Below, piece by piece: positions 31,203 through 39,709 of a stretch of 64,000 bases of DNA (the stretch's first letter is position 1; each line of letters begins with the position of its first letter). The translations under genes and the position numbers were made by a program. The DNA lies in the NCBI RefSeq assembly GCF_002013375.1, contig NZ_MAEW01000014.1, positions 124,001 to 188,000 on the forward strand. The letters run 5' to 3'. This stretch comes from Mycobacterium sp. D16Q13 (GTDB lineage Bacteria > Actinomycetota > Actinomycetes > Mycobacteriales > Mycobacteriaceae). Under the pieces are notes generated by a model. It made no database searches, was not told the origin of the DNA, and was given only the letters and a program-made list of their open reading frames with translations.

Positions 31203-31447
31203 CCAATAGCCTGTACGTGATGGGTACAGAACCGGTAGCCGCCGGTAAGTACAACGTGTACACCGGCGAATCGATGGACGGGTCGACTGGACTGTTTGTG
31301 CCGACAGCGGCACAACTGGGCTTGGAGCCGCCGCGGTTTTGTGCGGCATGTGGGCGGCGGATGATCGTGCAGGTGCGCCCGGACGGCTGGCACGCAAAAT
31401 GCTCGCGACATGGCGAGGCGGACTCCAAGCAGCTTGAGCAGCGATGA
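31199..31447 (+). CDS. bsaP: Biotin synthase auxiliary protein
   Basis: The 82-residue protein is the ortholog of Rv1590, reported as an iron-sulfur auxiliary protein (BsaP) needed by mycobacterial biotin synthase. Two blocks are visible: [13 protein letters not shown], which is basic and aromatic, and a metal-ligand set C48, C51, C68 with H71 (FCAACGRRM ... KCSRHG). It overlaps the bioB stop by 4 nt and the next gene by 4 nt, so all three are translationally coupled. A shorter start at the ATG of residue 8 is possible. Family assignment rests on position and the Cys pattern. Confidence 0.88.
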   Translation: MTNSLYVMGTEPVAAGKYNVYTGESMDGSTGLFVPTAAQLGLEPPRFCAACGRRMIVQVRPDGWHAKCSRHGEADSKQLEQR

Positions 31448-31503
31448 GCGCGAGCGAAGAGCCGTTGGTTCCGATGAGCGCGAGCGAAGAGCCGTTGGTT
31501 CCG
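31444..31503 (+). repeat. 30-bp tandem duplication across a start codon
   Basis: Two identical 30-bp units (31444-31473 and 31474-31503) each encode [10 protein letters not shown], and a partial third unit begins ATGAGCGCGA at 31504. Because 30 is a multiple of three, copy number changes would keep the frame. Confidence 0.9.
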
Positions 31504-32163
31504 ATGAGCGCGACCTCGGATGTCGTGGATCAGGTTGCACCGCCGCGCTTTTCCCATCTTCGCGCGGCCGCGATCGTGCTTGGCGGGCTCGCTGCCGCCG
31601 GGGCGTTGGTGGGAGCGTTGTGGGGCGTCATCGCGCCGGGTGTGCACGGAGCCATCGCCGATACGCGCGATAACGGCCGGGTGTTTGTGCACCTGGGTAA
31701 TGAGGCCGACAACTACTTCATCGCGACCACCATGCTGATCGGGATGGTCACGGTGGTTGCGGTGATCGTGTCTGCCGCAGCCTGGCAATGGCGGTCGCAC
31801 CGTGGCCCGATGATGGTGGGCGCGCTCACCTTAGGTGCCCTGGCGGGCTCGGCAATAGCGGCGGGTGTCGGAGCGGTACTGGTCCGGATCCGTTATGGCG
31901 TACTGGATATCGCGGGTGCCCAGCTCGATGAGGGGCATCGCATCAAGTATGTCGTGGAGGCGCCCGCGGTGTTCTACGGTCACACGCCGGCCCAGATCGC
32001 GGTCACGCTCGCGCTGGCGCCGTGTCTGGCGGCGGTCACGTACATGTTCTGTGTAGTCGCCTGTGCCCGTGATGATCTCGATGCCTGGCCGCCGGTGAAG
32101 GTCCCCGTCTACCGGGCGCCCGCGACCGTTCCGCCTGTGGAAGGCGCTAGTTCGACGGCGTAG
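31444..32163 (+). CDS. DUF2567 family membrane protein
   Basis: The 239-residue protein is the ortholog of Rv1591. It has four hydrophobic helices: two near residues 40-65 and 95-115, then two more near 125-145 and 180-205. Between the first two is an acidic periplasmic loop ([16 protein letters not shown]). Function is unknown, but translational coupling to bioB and bsaP suggests a role tied to biotin or its cluster supply. The N-terminus is a tandem duplication of [10 protein letters not shown], so two or three ATG codons 30 nt apart can serve as start. The 3' end overlaps mqo by 17 nt. Confidence 0.85.
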   Translation: MSASEEPLVPMSASEEPLVPMSATSDVVDQVAPPRFSHLRAAAIVLGGLAAAGALVGALWGVIAPGVHGAIADTRDNGRVFVHLGNEADNYFIATTMLIGMVTVVAVIVSAAAWQWRSHRGPMMVGALTLGALAGSAIAAGVGAVLVRIRYGVLDIAGAQLDEGHRIKYVVEAPAVFYGHTPAQIAVTLALAPCLAAVTYMFCVVACARDDLDAWPPVKVPVYRAPATVPPVEGASSTA

Positions 32164-33643
32164 CCTCCTCGAGCCCCAGCGAGCACGCGGTCACCCGCAC
32201 GGAGCTCGCCACCGCCGCGTGATCCCAGCTGACGTTCCCGGCGCCGGGAATCGCGCCGACCATCGTTGTCTGCCACGAGGTGTGCCATCGCTCGGGAAAG
32301 CAGCGTTGGAGGGCGTCGAGCATGATCGGGACTGCGGTGGACGCGCCCGGGGAGGCGCCGAGTAGCCCCGCGATGGTGCCGTCGGCACTGATCACGAGTT
32401 CGGTGCCTTGCTGAAGCACACCCACGCGTCGAGGGTCGGGCGTAATGAGCTGCGCCCGTTGACCCGCGGGGACAAGTTCCCAATCGCCAGGCCTGGCGGC
32501 GGGGTAGTACCGGCGCAGCTGTGAAAAGCGTTGTCGCGGACCCGCTATTACCTGGCCGATCAGGTATCTGATGAGCGCGAGGTTCTGGATGAGCGCGGCC
32601 GCGATCACGTGTACGTTGTGCCACCGCACCGTGGTGAAGAAGTCCACCCATCGGCCGTGTTTGAGCAGCTTGGTGCTGAAGGTCGCATACGGTCCGAACA
32701 TCAGGTACGGCCGGCCGCGAACCAGGCGTTTGTCCAAGTGCGGTACCGACATCGGTGGCGCACCCACGGGCGCTTGGCCATACACCTTGGTCGCGTGCTG
32801 ATCGGCCACGCCGGGATCCTCGCAGCGCAAGAAGGCGGCGCCGACGGGCAGGACGGCGTAACCACGCACCTCGGGGAGGTGCGCCCGTTGCAGCAGCCGC
32901 AGTGCGTGCCCGCCGGCGCCGACGAACACGCTGCGCGCTCGTATGGTGAAGTGGCCCTGAGGATTTGTCCCGCGCACTACCCATGATCCGTCGCTGGTCC
33001 GGTTGAGTGTGTGCACCTCATGGCCGAGGCGGACCTGACCGCCGCGCTCGGTGACGATGCGCGTCAGCGCATGAGTGAGGGCGCCGAAGTCGATATCTGT
33101 TCCGTCGGGGTGCAGGGTAGCGGCGACGGGCTCATCGGGCGTGCGGCCGCGCATCACCAGCGGCGCCCAGCACTCGATGGTGCCCGGGGCATCGCTGAAC
33201 CGCATTCCGGCGAACATCGGCTCTGTGGACAGCGTGTCGTAGCGACGCCGTAGATAGTCGACATCGCGCTGACCGAACACGACATCCATGTGCGCGGCGG
33301 CGTGAATGAACGCATCGGGTTGCAGCAGCCCCTTGTCGGCGAGGTAGGACCACCACTGACGGCTCAGGTGGAACTGGCGAGCTATCGCCGCGGGCTTCGT
33401 GGCGTCCCCGGGGTCTGGCATGTAGTTGAGCTCGCAGAATCCGCTGTGCCCGGTACCGGCGTTGTTCCACGCATCGCTGCTCTCGGTGGCGAGCGCATCG
33501 GCCCTCTCCAGCAGCACAATTCGCCACTCGGGTTCCAGCACCGACAGCATCGAACCCAAGGTGGCGGACATGATGCCGCCGCCGATCAACACCACGTCGG
33601 CATCGTCAGGAGAGGGGCCTGGCGTCTTCGAGAATGTGCTCAT
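32147..33643 (-). CDS. mqo: Malate:quinone oxidoreductase
   Basis: Mqo oxidises malate to oxaloacetate and passes electrons to the quinone pool at the membrane. The N-terminal FAD motif is VVLIGGGIMSATLG, followed by the family marker NNAGTGHSGFCELNYMP and later GASPGASTAVPIMLDALQRC. From ATG 33643 it has 498 residues, close to Rv2852c; an upstream GTG region to 33664 adds seven. GGTGGA precedes the ATG at 4 nt. It is not at the Rv2852c position, so this locus is specific to the lineage. A divergent LysR gene and a long inverted repeat lie just upstream. Confidence 0.94.
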   Translation of the reverse strand: MSTFSKTPGPSPDDADVVLIGGGIMSATLGSMLSVLEPEWRIVLLERADALATESSDAWNNAGTGHSGFCELNYMPDPGDATKPAAIARQFHLSRQWWSYLADKGLLQPDAFIHAAAHMDVVFGQRDVDYLRRRYDTLSTEPMFAGMRFSDAPGTIECWAPLVMRGRTPDEPVAATLHPDGTDIDFGALTHALTRIVTERGGQVRLGHEVHTLNRTSDGSWVVRGTNPQGHFTIRARSVFVGAGGHALRLLQRAHLPEVRGYAVLPVGAAFLRCEDPGVADQHATKVYGQAPVGAPPMSVPHLDKRLVRGRPYLMFGPYATFSTKLLKHGRWVDFFTTVRWHNVHVIAAALIQNLALIRYLIGQVIAGPRQRFSQLRRYYPAARPGDWELVPAGQRAQLITPDPRRVGVLQQGTELVISADGTIAGLLGASPGASTAVPIMLDALQRCFPERWHTSWQTTMVGAIPGAGNVSWDHAAVASSVRVTACSLGLEEATPSN

Positions 33644-33658
33644 ATCGTCCACCATCCG

Positions 33659-33694
33659 CCGCAATCATTCATTCCGTCCAATGAATGATTGCGG
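33659..33694. promoter_or_regulatory. Perfect 15-bp-arm inverted repeat between mqo and LysR
   Basis: The left arm is CCGCAATCATTCATT (33659-33673), the spacer is CCGTCC, and the right arm is AATGAATGATTGCGG (33680-33694). It is AT-rich and perfectly symmetrical. It covers the -35 position of the LysR gene and lies 16 nt from the mqo start, so one bound dimer could control both genes. Confidence 0.8.
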
Positions 33695-33709
33695 GAGTAT
33701 CATCCGATA

Positions 33710-34630
33710 ATGGATCGATGGACATCCCAGCTGGCTCCCCAACTGCGGGCGCTGGTGGAACTGTCCGCCCACGACGGGCACATGACGCAGGCCGCTCTCG
33801 CGCTGGACATTCCACAGTCATCGATGAGTCGGCGGATTCACGCGCTGCAGTCGGCGCTCGGGGTGCCACTGCTCATTCACGACGGTAGGACGGTGCGGCT
33901 GACTCCTGAGGCGCGACGACTGGCTGCCCGCGCGCGTGAACCTCTCGCCGAGCTCGATCGCACACTCGCCGAGCTCACCGGCGACGCGGACCCAGAGCAC
34001 GGCACGGTGCGTTTCGGATTCCCGCTCACCATGGGCTCGGGCCATATCCCAGATCTGCTCGCCGCCTTCCGGCATCGGAATCCGGGCATCCGGGTGCTCC
34101 TCAAGCAGGCGCACGGATCCCAACTGGGCGCCGAGCTGATGACCGGCCATCTCGACCTCGCTGTCGTAATCCCAGCGCCAGAGCGCCTGCACCACACCAC
34201 GATCGGTATCCAACAGATTCAGGTCGCAGTACCCGCGCACCACCGGCTCGCCGCGGCGGCCGAACTACATCTGGACGAGCTGGCCGGCGAGACGTTCATC
34301 GCCAACCCGCCCAGCTACAACCTCCGGCAGCTCACCGAGACGTGGTGCCGCGAAGCGGGATACAGCCCAAACATCGCCATTGAAGTCACCGAGTTCGGCA
34401 CGATCCGCGAACTCATCAGCCGCGGTCTTGGCATCGCGCTCCTGCCTCATGATGACCGCAGGCCGCCCGGTATCCGCGAAATTCCGCTCGCGGGCAGAGG
34501 CCACCACCGTTCCATTGCCCTCGCCTGGGGCACCACGACCCGCGCGGCGCCCACCCGTCGCCTCAACGATTTCTTGCTCCAGCACTTCTCGCCGACCGCT
34601 GTCAACAGTGGCGAGACGCGCGACGCCTAA
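33710..34630 (+). CDS. LysR family transcriptional regulator (likely regulator of mqo)
   Basis: The 306-residue protein has an N-terminal winged helix (MTQAALALDIPQSSMSRRIH) and a LysR substrate-binding domain (HGTVRFGFPLTMGSGHIPDL onward). The ATG at 33710 is favoured over the upstream frame because TATCAT (33698-33703) ends exactly 6 nt before it, giving a leaderless mRNA; the longer frame would begin inside the operator. LysR proteins usually sense a metabolite of the divergent gene product, so malate or a related acid is a reasonable but unproven ligand. The stop overlaps the convergent secreted-protein gene by 4 nt. Confidence 0.9.
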   Translation: MDRWTSQLAPQLRALVELSAHDGHMTQAALALDIPQSSMSRRIHALQSALGVPLLIHDGRTVRLTPEARRLAARAREPLAELDRTLAELTGDADPEHGTVRFGFPLTMGSGHIPDLLAAFRHRNPGIRVLLKQAHGSQLGAELMTGHLDLAVVIPAPERLHHTTIGIQQIQVAVPAHHRLAAAAELHLDELAGETFIANPPSYNLRQLTETWCREAGYSPNIAIEVTEFGTIRELISRGLGIALLPHDDRRPPGIREIPLAGRGHHRSIALAWGTTTRAAPTRRLNDFLLQHFSPTAVNSGETRDA

Positions 34631-36318
34631 TCGTGGCTGCCGCCGCCCGATTTCGAATTCCCGCCGCCGGATGACGACGGGCCGTTCCCCGATCCCGAGG
34701 ACTTGCTCGTTGAGTCGTGTGTCGAAGAGGCGCTCGGCGACTTGGATCCGGAACTCTGGGATTCGGATGACTTCGTGCCGGAGGTCTTCGTCTCCGAACC
34801 CTTGGTGCCCGACGCTTGAGTCTCCGCAGCCTTTGTCTTGGTATCGGGGGCCTTGGCGTCCGTCGACGTGGTAGCGGATGTCTTGTTGTCTGGGCTCTTG
34901 GCGCCCGACGTGGACGCCCCCGCTTGTCCGGTGGTCGACTGCGAAATGGGACCGCGGACGGTGCCTTGTGCGCTAATGGTGCCGTGTTCGGTGGTGCTGG
35001 CCGTGGGAACCTTCTGCTTGACCGGCTTGTCCGCCTGATCCTTGGTCGTCGCCGCGGTGGGCGACTTGTCGTTCTTCGCCGAATCCTTGACACTCTCGGT
35101 GTCTTTCGCCTGCGTGGTCTCCTTGGCTGCTTCGCCAGAAGTTCCCTGAGTGTCGGTCACCGTACCGATGGGTACGGAATCTTTGAGAGAATCCCTGGGC
35201 GATTCCTTGCTGCCTGCCGTCGCCGTCTCCTGGGTATCGGTCGCGGCCTTCGCGTCGGTCTTCTTTTCCTTGTCGACGACGGCGACGGCGTTGTCCTTGG
35301 CGGGCGTCGTGCTCTCGGCAGCTTCCTGCGGACCCGGTACCTGAGGACCCTTGGCGTCCTTGGTTTCCCGGGTATCGACAGCGGTGCCCGGGACGGTCTC
35401 CTTCGCGGTACCCGCGGTGGTTTCCACTGCGGTGCCGGTCTTTTCGAGGCTCGTCAGCTTCTGATCGACTTTCGTCAGGCCCAGTGCCTCCGCGAAGTGT
35501 GCTTCCGCATCCTTGAACGCCTTGGTGAAGGGCGCCAATGCCTCGTGGGCGGAGGTGGGTAGCGCGCTGGTGGCATCCGGCGCCGCTAGTAGGGCCACGC
35601 CAGGAAGGGGAGGCAACGGCGGCAGGAAGTAGCGTGCTTCTGCCCAGGCGAAATTGATGACGGAGTTGACAATGTCGCCGCCGAATCGCCCGAAGGAGTT
35701 GACGATGTTGGAGAAGCTGGGGTCGTTGATGATTGGGTCGACGAGGTTGTAGACAAAGCTGTTGGCTATCGGACGAATGAGATTGTCGTAGACGATGCCG
35801 ATCTGCGCGCTGACAAGTCCGCCGATCACGGGAACGAATCCGGCGCCCCACTGCGCGAGGTCCACGCCGTAATCCACCCAGTACTGGATGAATTGGTAGG
35901 CCTGGTCGATGCCGTTGGTGATGGAGTTCGCCACGGCGGGTCCGGCGGCCGCCGCAGCGGGAGCGCTGGACCGAGACGGCGCGGCGGTGGGTGCGAGGGG
36001 TTCGGCGGTTGCCGAGCGCGGCTGCACGGAGAGACCGGGGCGGGCGATCGGCGCGATTCGAAGCGGACTGAGCGTTACGCTCGACGCCCCCGGTGCCGCC
36101 GCTGGCAGCGGGAACTTCAATGCAGGCAACGTGCTCAGCGGAGCGTTGCTGGCCGCTGGCGTGAATGCGAACGAGCTCAGGCGAACTGAGGCAGTTCGGA
36201 TATCGGGTAATGAGTGGGCCTGCGGTGTGCGCGGAACCACCGTAGGAGCGACGACCAAGGCGGTCGCGGTGATAGCGGCCATACCCGTCTTGAACAAGGG
36301 ACTGACGGTTCGGTCCAT
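34627..36318 (-). CDS. Secreted protein with Lys/Ser/Thr-rich low-complexity tail
   Basis: The 563-residue protein begins with a Sec signal peptide (basic MDRTVSPLFK, hydrophobic MAAITATALVVAPTVV). Residues 35-130 are Ala/Pro/Ser rich. A folded-looking segment follows at about 130-230, with hydrophobic repeats such as GAGFVPVIGGLVSAQIGI and ANSFVYNLVDPIINDPSF. From about residue 290 the tail is disordered and built from Lys, Ser, Thr, Glu and Asp (TKDQADKPVKQK, SSESQSSGSKSPS), ending in GGGNSKSGGGSHD. It has no known enzyme motif and I do not recognise the family beyond mycobacteria. The ATG follows GAGGAG. An envelope or matrix role is a guess. Confidence 0.8.
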   Translation of the reverse strand: MDRTVSPLFKTGMAAITATALVVAPTVVPRTPQAHSLPDIRTASVRLSSFAFTPAASNAPLSTLPALKFPLPAAAPGASSVTLSPLRIAPIARPGLSVQPRSATAEPLAPTAAPSRSSAPAAAAAGPAVANSITNGIDQAYQFIQYWVDYGVDLAQWGAGFVPVIGGLVSAQIGIVYDNLIRPIANSFVYNLVDPIINDPSFSNIVNSFGRFGGDIVNSVINFAWAEARYFLPPLPPLPGVALLAAPDATSALPTSAHEALAPFTKAFKDAEAHFAEALGLTKVDQKLTSLEKTGTAVETTAGTAKETVPGTAVDTRETKDAKGPQVPGPQEAAESTTPAKDNAVAVVDKEKKTDAKAATDTQETATAGSKESPRDSLKDSVPIGTVTDTQGTSGEAAKETTQAKDTESVKDSAKNDKSPTAATTKDQADKPVKQKVPTASTTEHGTISAQGTVRGPISQSTTGQAGASTSGAKSPDNKTSATTSTDAKAPDTKTKAAETQASGTKGSETKTSGTKSSESQSSGSKSPSASSTHDSTSKSSGSGNGPSSSGGGNSKSGGGSHD

Positions 36319-36476
36319 CTCACTCCTCTGTCTGATTCGAAGCGACCCGGACGTCAGCGTACGGGGTGCTCACGCGTGAACGGGCCACTCCAACGAGGCG
36401 GTGCCGTCCAGCAACGCGGCAATCGTCGTCTCCAAAGACGTTCTCGCGCTTTCCGATCCGGACCCTGGCTAATGAG

Positions 36477-37699
36477 TTAGGGGCAGACGAGTCCCAGGTA
36501 GTCGCGGATGGCGAAGGTGTCGTGGATATTGAGTGCGCGCACCGCGACCATCCGGGAGACAACGCGAGCCAGTGGTGATGGCAAATAGCCAAGGATTCGT
36601 GCGCCGTGAACAAGAGTCCACAAACCGACACGGCTCTTGGGCACCAGAGTGTCCGACGCGGTGAGAGCCAGGCTGCGGCTGCGGCGCACGTACTCGCCCA
36701 GGGCCGCTTCGCAGGCGCGGTAGGCGCGGGTGTGATCACCTGCGGCGGTCGCTATTTCCCCGGCGAGCACGTACGCCCCCACGACGGCGAGGCTGGTACT
36801 TCCGCCGACGGCCGGGCCGGGGCAGTATCCGGCGTCACCGACGAGCGTGATGCGGCCCTTCGACCAGGTGGTCATCCGCAGCTGGGTAATGGAGTCCATG
36901 TAGAAGGTGTCGGTCGCGTCGACCTCCGCGAGCATGGGGGCACCTCCCAGCCGAAGTCGGCGTATACGTCCCGCAAGAGTTCTTTTTGCCGTGGTATGTC
37001 GCGGTGGTGATAGTCCAGTGGCTCGGGAGTACGGAAAAGGAAGAACGCCCGCGCATCCGGGAGCTGAGCGGCGCTGTACATGCCCGCCATTCGGTCGACC
37101 CTCGGGAACATCACCGCGCGGTCGGCCAGATCGAGGTAGTTGGGTATCGATGCGACCGCGAGGTACTCGCCCAGCCAGTGTGAATAGCCAGACTCGGGAC
37201 CGAACACCAGCCCACGAACATTCGAGTGCAAGCCATCGGCGCCGACAACGAGGTCGAACCGGCGCTCGGAGCCATGCTCGAAGGTCGCATGCACCCCCGT
37301 GTCGTCTTCGGTGAGCGCCGTGATGGAGTCTCCGAAGATGTACTCCGCGGTGGGGGAGCTGGCGTCATAGAGGATCTCGCTGAGATCGTCGCGCATGATC
37401 TCGACATGGCGCTGCGACACGGCCGAGAAGATCAGCGCCTCGGGGAGGTCCACCAGGCCGGGCTTGCCCTCGCGGCGGATCGATAGGAGGTCGGTGCCCA
37501 CCTTGTGCGCCTCGATCTCGTCGAGAACCCCCATCTTCTCGACGATGTCCATCGCGGGCTTGAACAGGTCGACGGCATGACCCCCCGATTTGCGCGGAGC
37601 CGGGGAGCGTTCGACCACCGTGACGTCAAATCCATAGCGCGCGAGCCAGTAGGCCAGTGTGGGGCCCGAGACACTTGCCCCCGAAACGAGCACTCGCAT
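36477..37699 (-). pseudogene. TetX-like FAD monooxygenase interrupted by a frameshift
   Basis: The first frame (37699 to about 36940) begins MRVLVSGASVSGPTLAYWLA, with VVERSP and the DG motif VVGADGLHSNVRG. At a run of five G (36936-36940; C on the coding strand) it shifts, and the second frame continues MLAEVDATDTFYMDSITQ with the GD motif ITLVGDAGYCPGPAVGG to a stop at 36477. Restoring a sixth base joins VPP to MLAEVD and gives about 406 residues, normal for TetX/PHBH-type enzymes. It is therefore either a recent inactivation, a slippery tract or a sequencing error. The start has a good AAGGAGATGGC ribosome site. Confidence 0.88.
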
Positions 37700-37711
37700 G
37701 CCATCTCCTTA

Positions 37712-37759
37712 CTTAACGGTCGGTAAGTAGATTGAGCTTACTGCTTACCGACCGAAAAG
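37712..37759. promoter_or_regulatory. Two opposed TetR operators
   Basis: CTTAACGGTCGGTAAG (37712-37727) and CTTACCGACCGAAAAG (37744-37759) are copies of one motif in opposite orientation, 16 bp apart. The motif resembles the TTACCGACCG-type sites of many TetR repressors. One copy sits beside the monooxygenase ribosome-binding site and the other at the -35 position of the TetR gene. Confidence 0.8.
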
Positions 37760-37779
37760 TCAGGGACTACTATCGGGCG

Positions 37780-38316
37780 ATGGCCACCGAGGCGCCCGGC
37801 GCGACGAACACCAGGGAGCGCATCCAGGCGGTAGCACGGGATCTCTTCGCCGAACATGGGCTGCGCAATACCAGCCTGCAGGACATCGCCGCCCAGCTGG
37901 AGATCACGAAGCCCGCTCTCTACTACCATTTTTCGTCGCGAGATGATCTGGTGCGCAGCATCGTGCAGCCGATGGTGGACGATCTGGAGGCGTTTCTGGC
38001 TACCAGCGGCTCTCGGGATACCCGCCAACTACTCGAGGACTACTTCGACGTGTTGTGGTCGCACCGCGTTGTCATGGGGATCATCGTGCGCGATCTGGCC
38101 ACCATGGGGCAGTTCGAGCTGGGTGAATGGATGATCGAATGGCGGCGCAAGCTGATCGCTTTGCTCGCGGGCGCGAAACCGTCAGGGGTGCAGATGATCC
38201 GGGCAACCGTGGCCCTGGGCGGCTTGTCGGACTGCACCATCGAATACGCGGATCGGTCGCATCGACAGGTAAAAAGGGCTGCGGTGGACGCCGCCATCGC
38301 CGCGCTGAACAGCTGA
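37780..38316 (+). CDS. TetR family transcriptional regulator
   Basis: From ATG 37780 the protein is 178 residues. The N-terminal helix-turn-helix is TRERIQAVARDLFAEHG, then LQDIAAQLEITKPALYYHFSS. The C-terminal part is a ligand domain of the usual size. TACTAT (37768-37773) ends 6 nt before this ATG, so the mRNA is probably leaderless, and an upstream GTG-type frame to 37732 would start inside the operator region. Divergence from the monooxygenase gene and two flanking operators suggest that it represses both. If the monooxygenase is broken, the regulator may control an empty circuit in this strain. Confidence 0.88.
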   Translation: MATEAPGATNTRERIQAVARDLFAEHGLRNTSLQDIAAQLEITKPALYYHFSSRDDLVRSIVQPMVDDLEAFLATSGSRDTRQLLEDYFDVLWSHRVVMGIIVRDLATMGQFELGEWMIEWRRKLIALLAGAKPSGVQMIRATVALGGLSDCTIEYADRSHRQVKRAAVDAAIAALNS

Positions 38317-38322
38317 GCGTCC

Positions 38323-39645
38323 TTAGAGGGGACGTCCGCCCACGACCTTGGCGCTCACCCAGCCGAGCTTGAGCAGTCCGAGATAGGTCGAGGGCTTGAA
38401 CGCCAGCGGCCAGCTCGTACGGCGCGGCGCCGTCGGCAGTGCCTGGCCGCTGAAACGTGCGCCCAGCCATGCCATCGACATCGGTGCGGACATGGGATGC
38501 AGCAGCAGGTGCTCGTTGAGCAGATCGCGGTGATAGGTGACATGGGCGCCACCGCCGCGGTAGTTGTCGGCCAGTTCGTCGATGCATGAGGTCGAGATGA
38601 TCTGGTCGTGCACGGCCTGAACGATCAGGACGGGCGGGGTGGGGACCGTCTTGCCGAGTTTGATGCTGTCGAAGACGTGCTGCACCTCGGGTGTCTCGAG
38701 GAGTTGGTCCAGTGGCTGGTCCACCAGATCATCCATGTCCTTGAAGGCCATGGCGACAATGGCCCGCAAGGTCGGCATGTCTTCGAGCCGTCCCAGACAT
38801 TCCTTGCCCTGGGGTGTCGCGCGCTCCTCGATGACGCGCTCAAGGCCGGGGTACACATGCGATAGGGCGGCAACAACCAGGCCGGGCAGGGCGGCGAACA
38901 GTCCGCCGTTGAGTCGCCGGAAGGTATGTCCCAGGTCGCCCACGGGGGATCCGAGCACCGCGCCGGCGATGGTGAGCTCGGGTGCGTAGTCCGCGCTGAC
39001 CTCCGCCGTCCACGCGGTGGCGAGACCTCCGCCGGAGTAACCCCATAGCCCGATAGGCGCATGCCGCGACAGTCCCAGCCTGTCGCAGTTCAGGGCTGCC
39101 CGAAGTCCGTCGAGCGTCCGGTATCCCGGCTCCTCCGGGGCTCCCCAGATGCCGTCGACGCCTTCGTGATCGGGTATGGACACGGCCCAGCCCTGGGCAA
39201 GGAGCGCCGCGATCAGCAGCAGTTCGAACTGCGCGAAGGAGCCGAGCGCGTGTGCGCCCCGCCGCAGGGCGTATGAGGGAAAGCAGCGATCCGTGACGGC
39301 GTCGATGGCGCATTGATACGACACGATCGGAACCGCTGCCGCCGGGTCGGTGCCGGTGGGCGTGAGCACCGTGGTGACCGCGGCGTCGGCGCGCTGATGG
39401 AGGTCATTGCTGCGGTACAGCAGCTGTGTCGCGGTAAAACGCTGGGGGATCACGCCCAGGAACGCCATTTCGACATCCCGGGTGCGCAGCACGGTGCCCG
39501 GCGCGGCGTGTTCGAAGCCGAGAGGCGGGAGGTAGAACGGATCCTCGGTGGGCAGCAGCGGGCGAGCGCCGCGCTCAATGTCCTGATGAGCCGGTTCGCC
39601 GATCCACTTGACGTCATCGGATATAGCCAGGTCGTGGGGTGCCAT
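38323..39645 (-). CDS. Secretory lipase family protein (LIP, alpha/beta hydrolase)
   Basis: The 440-residue protein resembles the fungal/actinobacterial secretory lipase family. [16 protein letters not shown] and QLLYRSND mark the N-terminus. [20 protein letters not shown] precedes the nucleophile elbow GYSGGG with Ser204. The acid and His candidates lie in [10 protein letters not shown] and NEHLLLHP. Despite the family name, no clear signal peptide is seen at either start, so it may be intracellular or exported another way. ATG 39645 follows AAGGGAG by 7 nt and is preferred over 39678. Substrate unknown; acylglycerols or esters are likely. Confidence 0.85.
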   Translation of the reverse strand: MAPHDLAISDDVKWIGEPAHQDIERGARPLLPTEDPFYLPPLGFEHAAPGTVLRTRDVEMAFLGVIPQRFTATQLLYRSNDLHQRADAAVTTVLTPTGTDPAAAVPIVSYQCAIDAVTDRCFPSYALRRGAHALGSFAQFELLLIAALLAQGWAVSIPDHEGVDGIWGAPEEPGYRTLDGLRAALNCDRLGLSRHAPIGLWGYSGGGLATAWTAEVSADYAPELTIAGAVLGSPVGDLGHTFRRLNGGLFAALPGLVVAALSHVYPGLERVIEERATPQGKECLGRLEDMPTLRAIVAMAFKDMDDLVDQPLDQLLETPEVQHVFDSIKLGKTVPTPPVLIVQAVHDQIISTSCIDELADNYRGGGAHVTYHRDLLNEHLLLHPMSAPMSMAWLGARFSGQALPTAPRRTSWPLAFKPSTYLGLLKLGWVSAKVVGGRPL

Positions 39646-39709
39646 GCCTGCGCTCCCTTCAAGGTCCCCGGCATTCATACCCTAAGGAGACTCTAAGAGG
39701 CTAGTCCTC

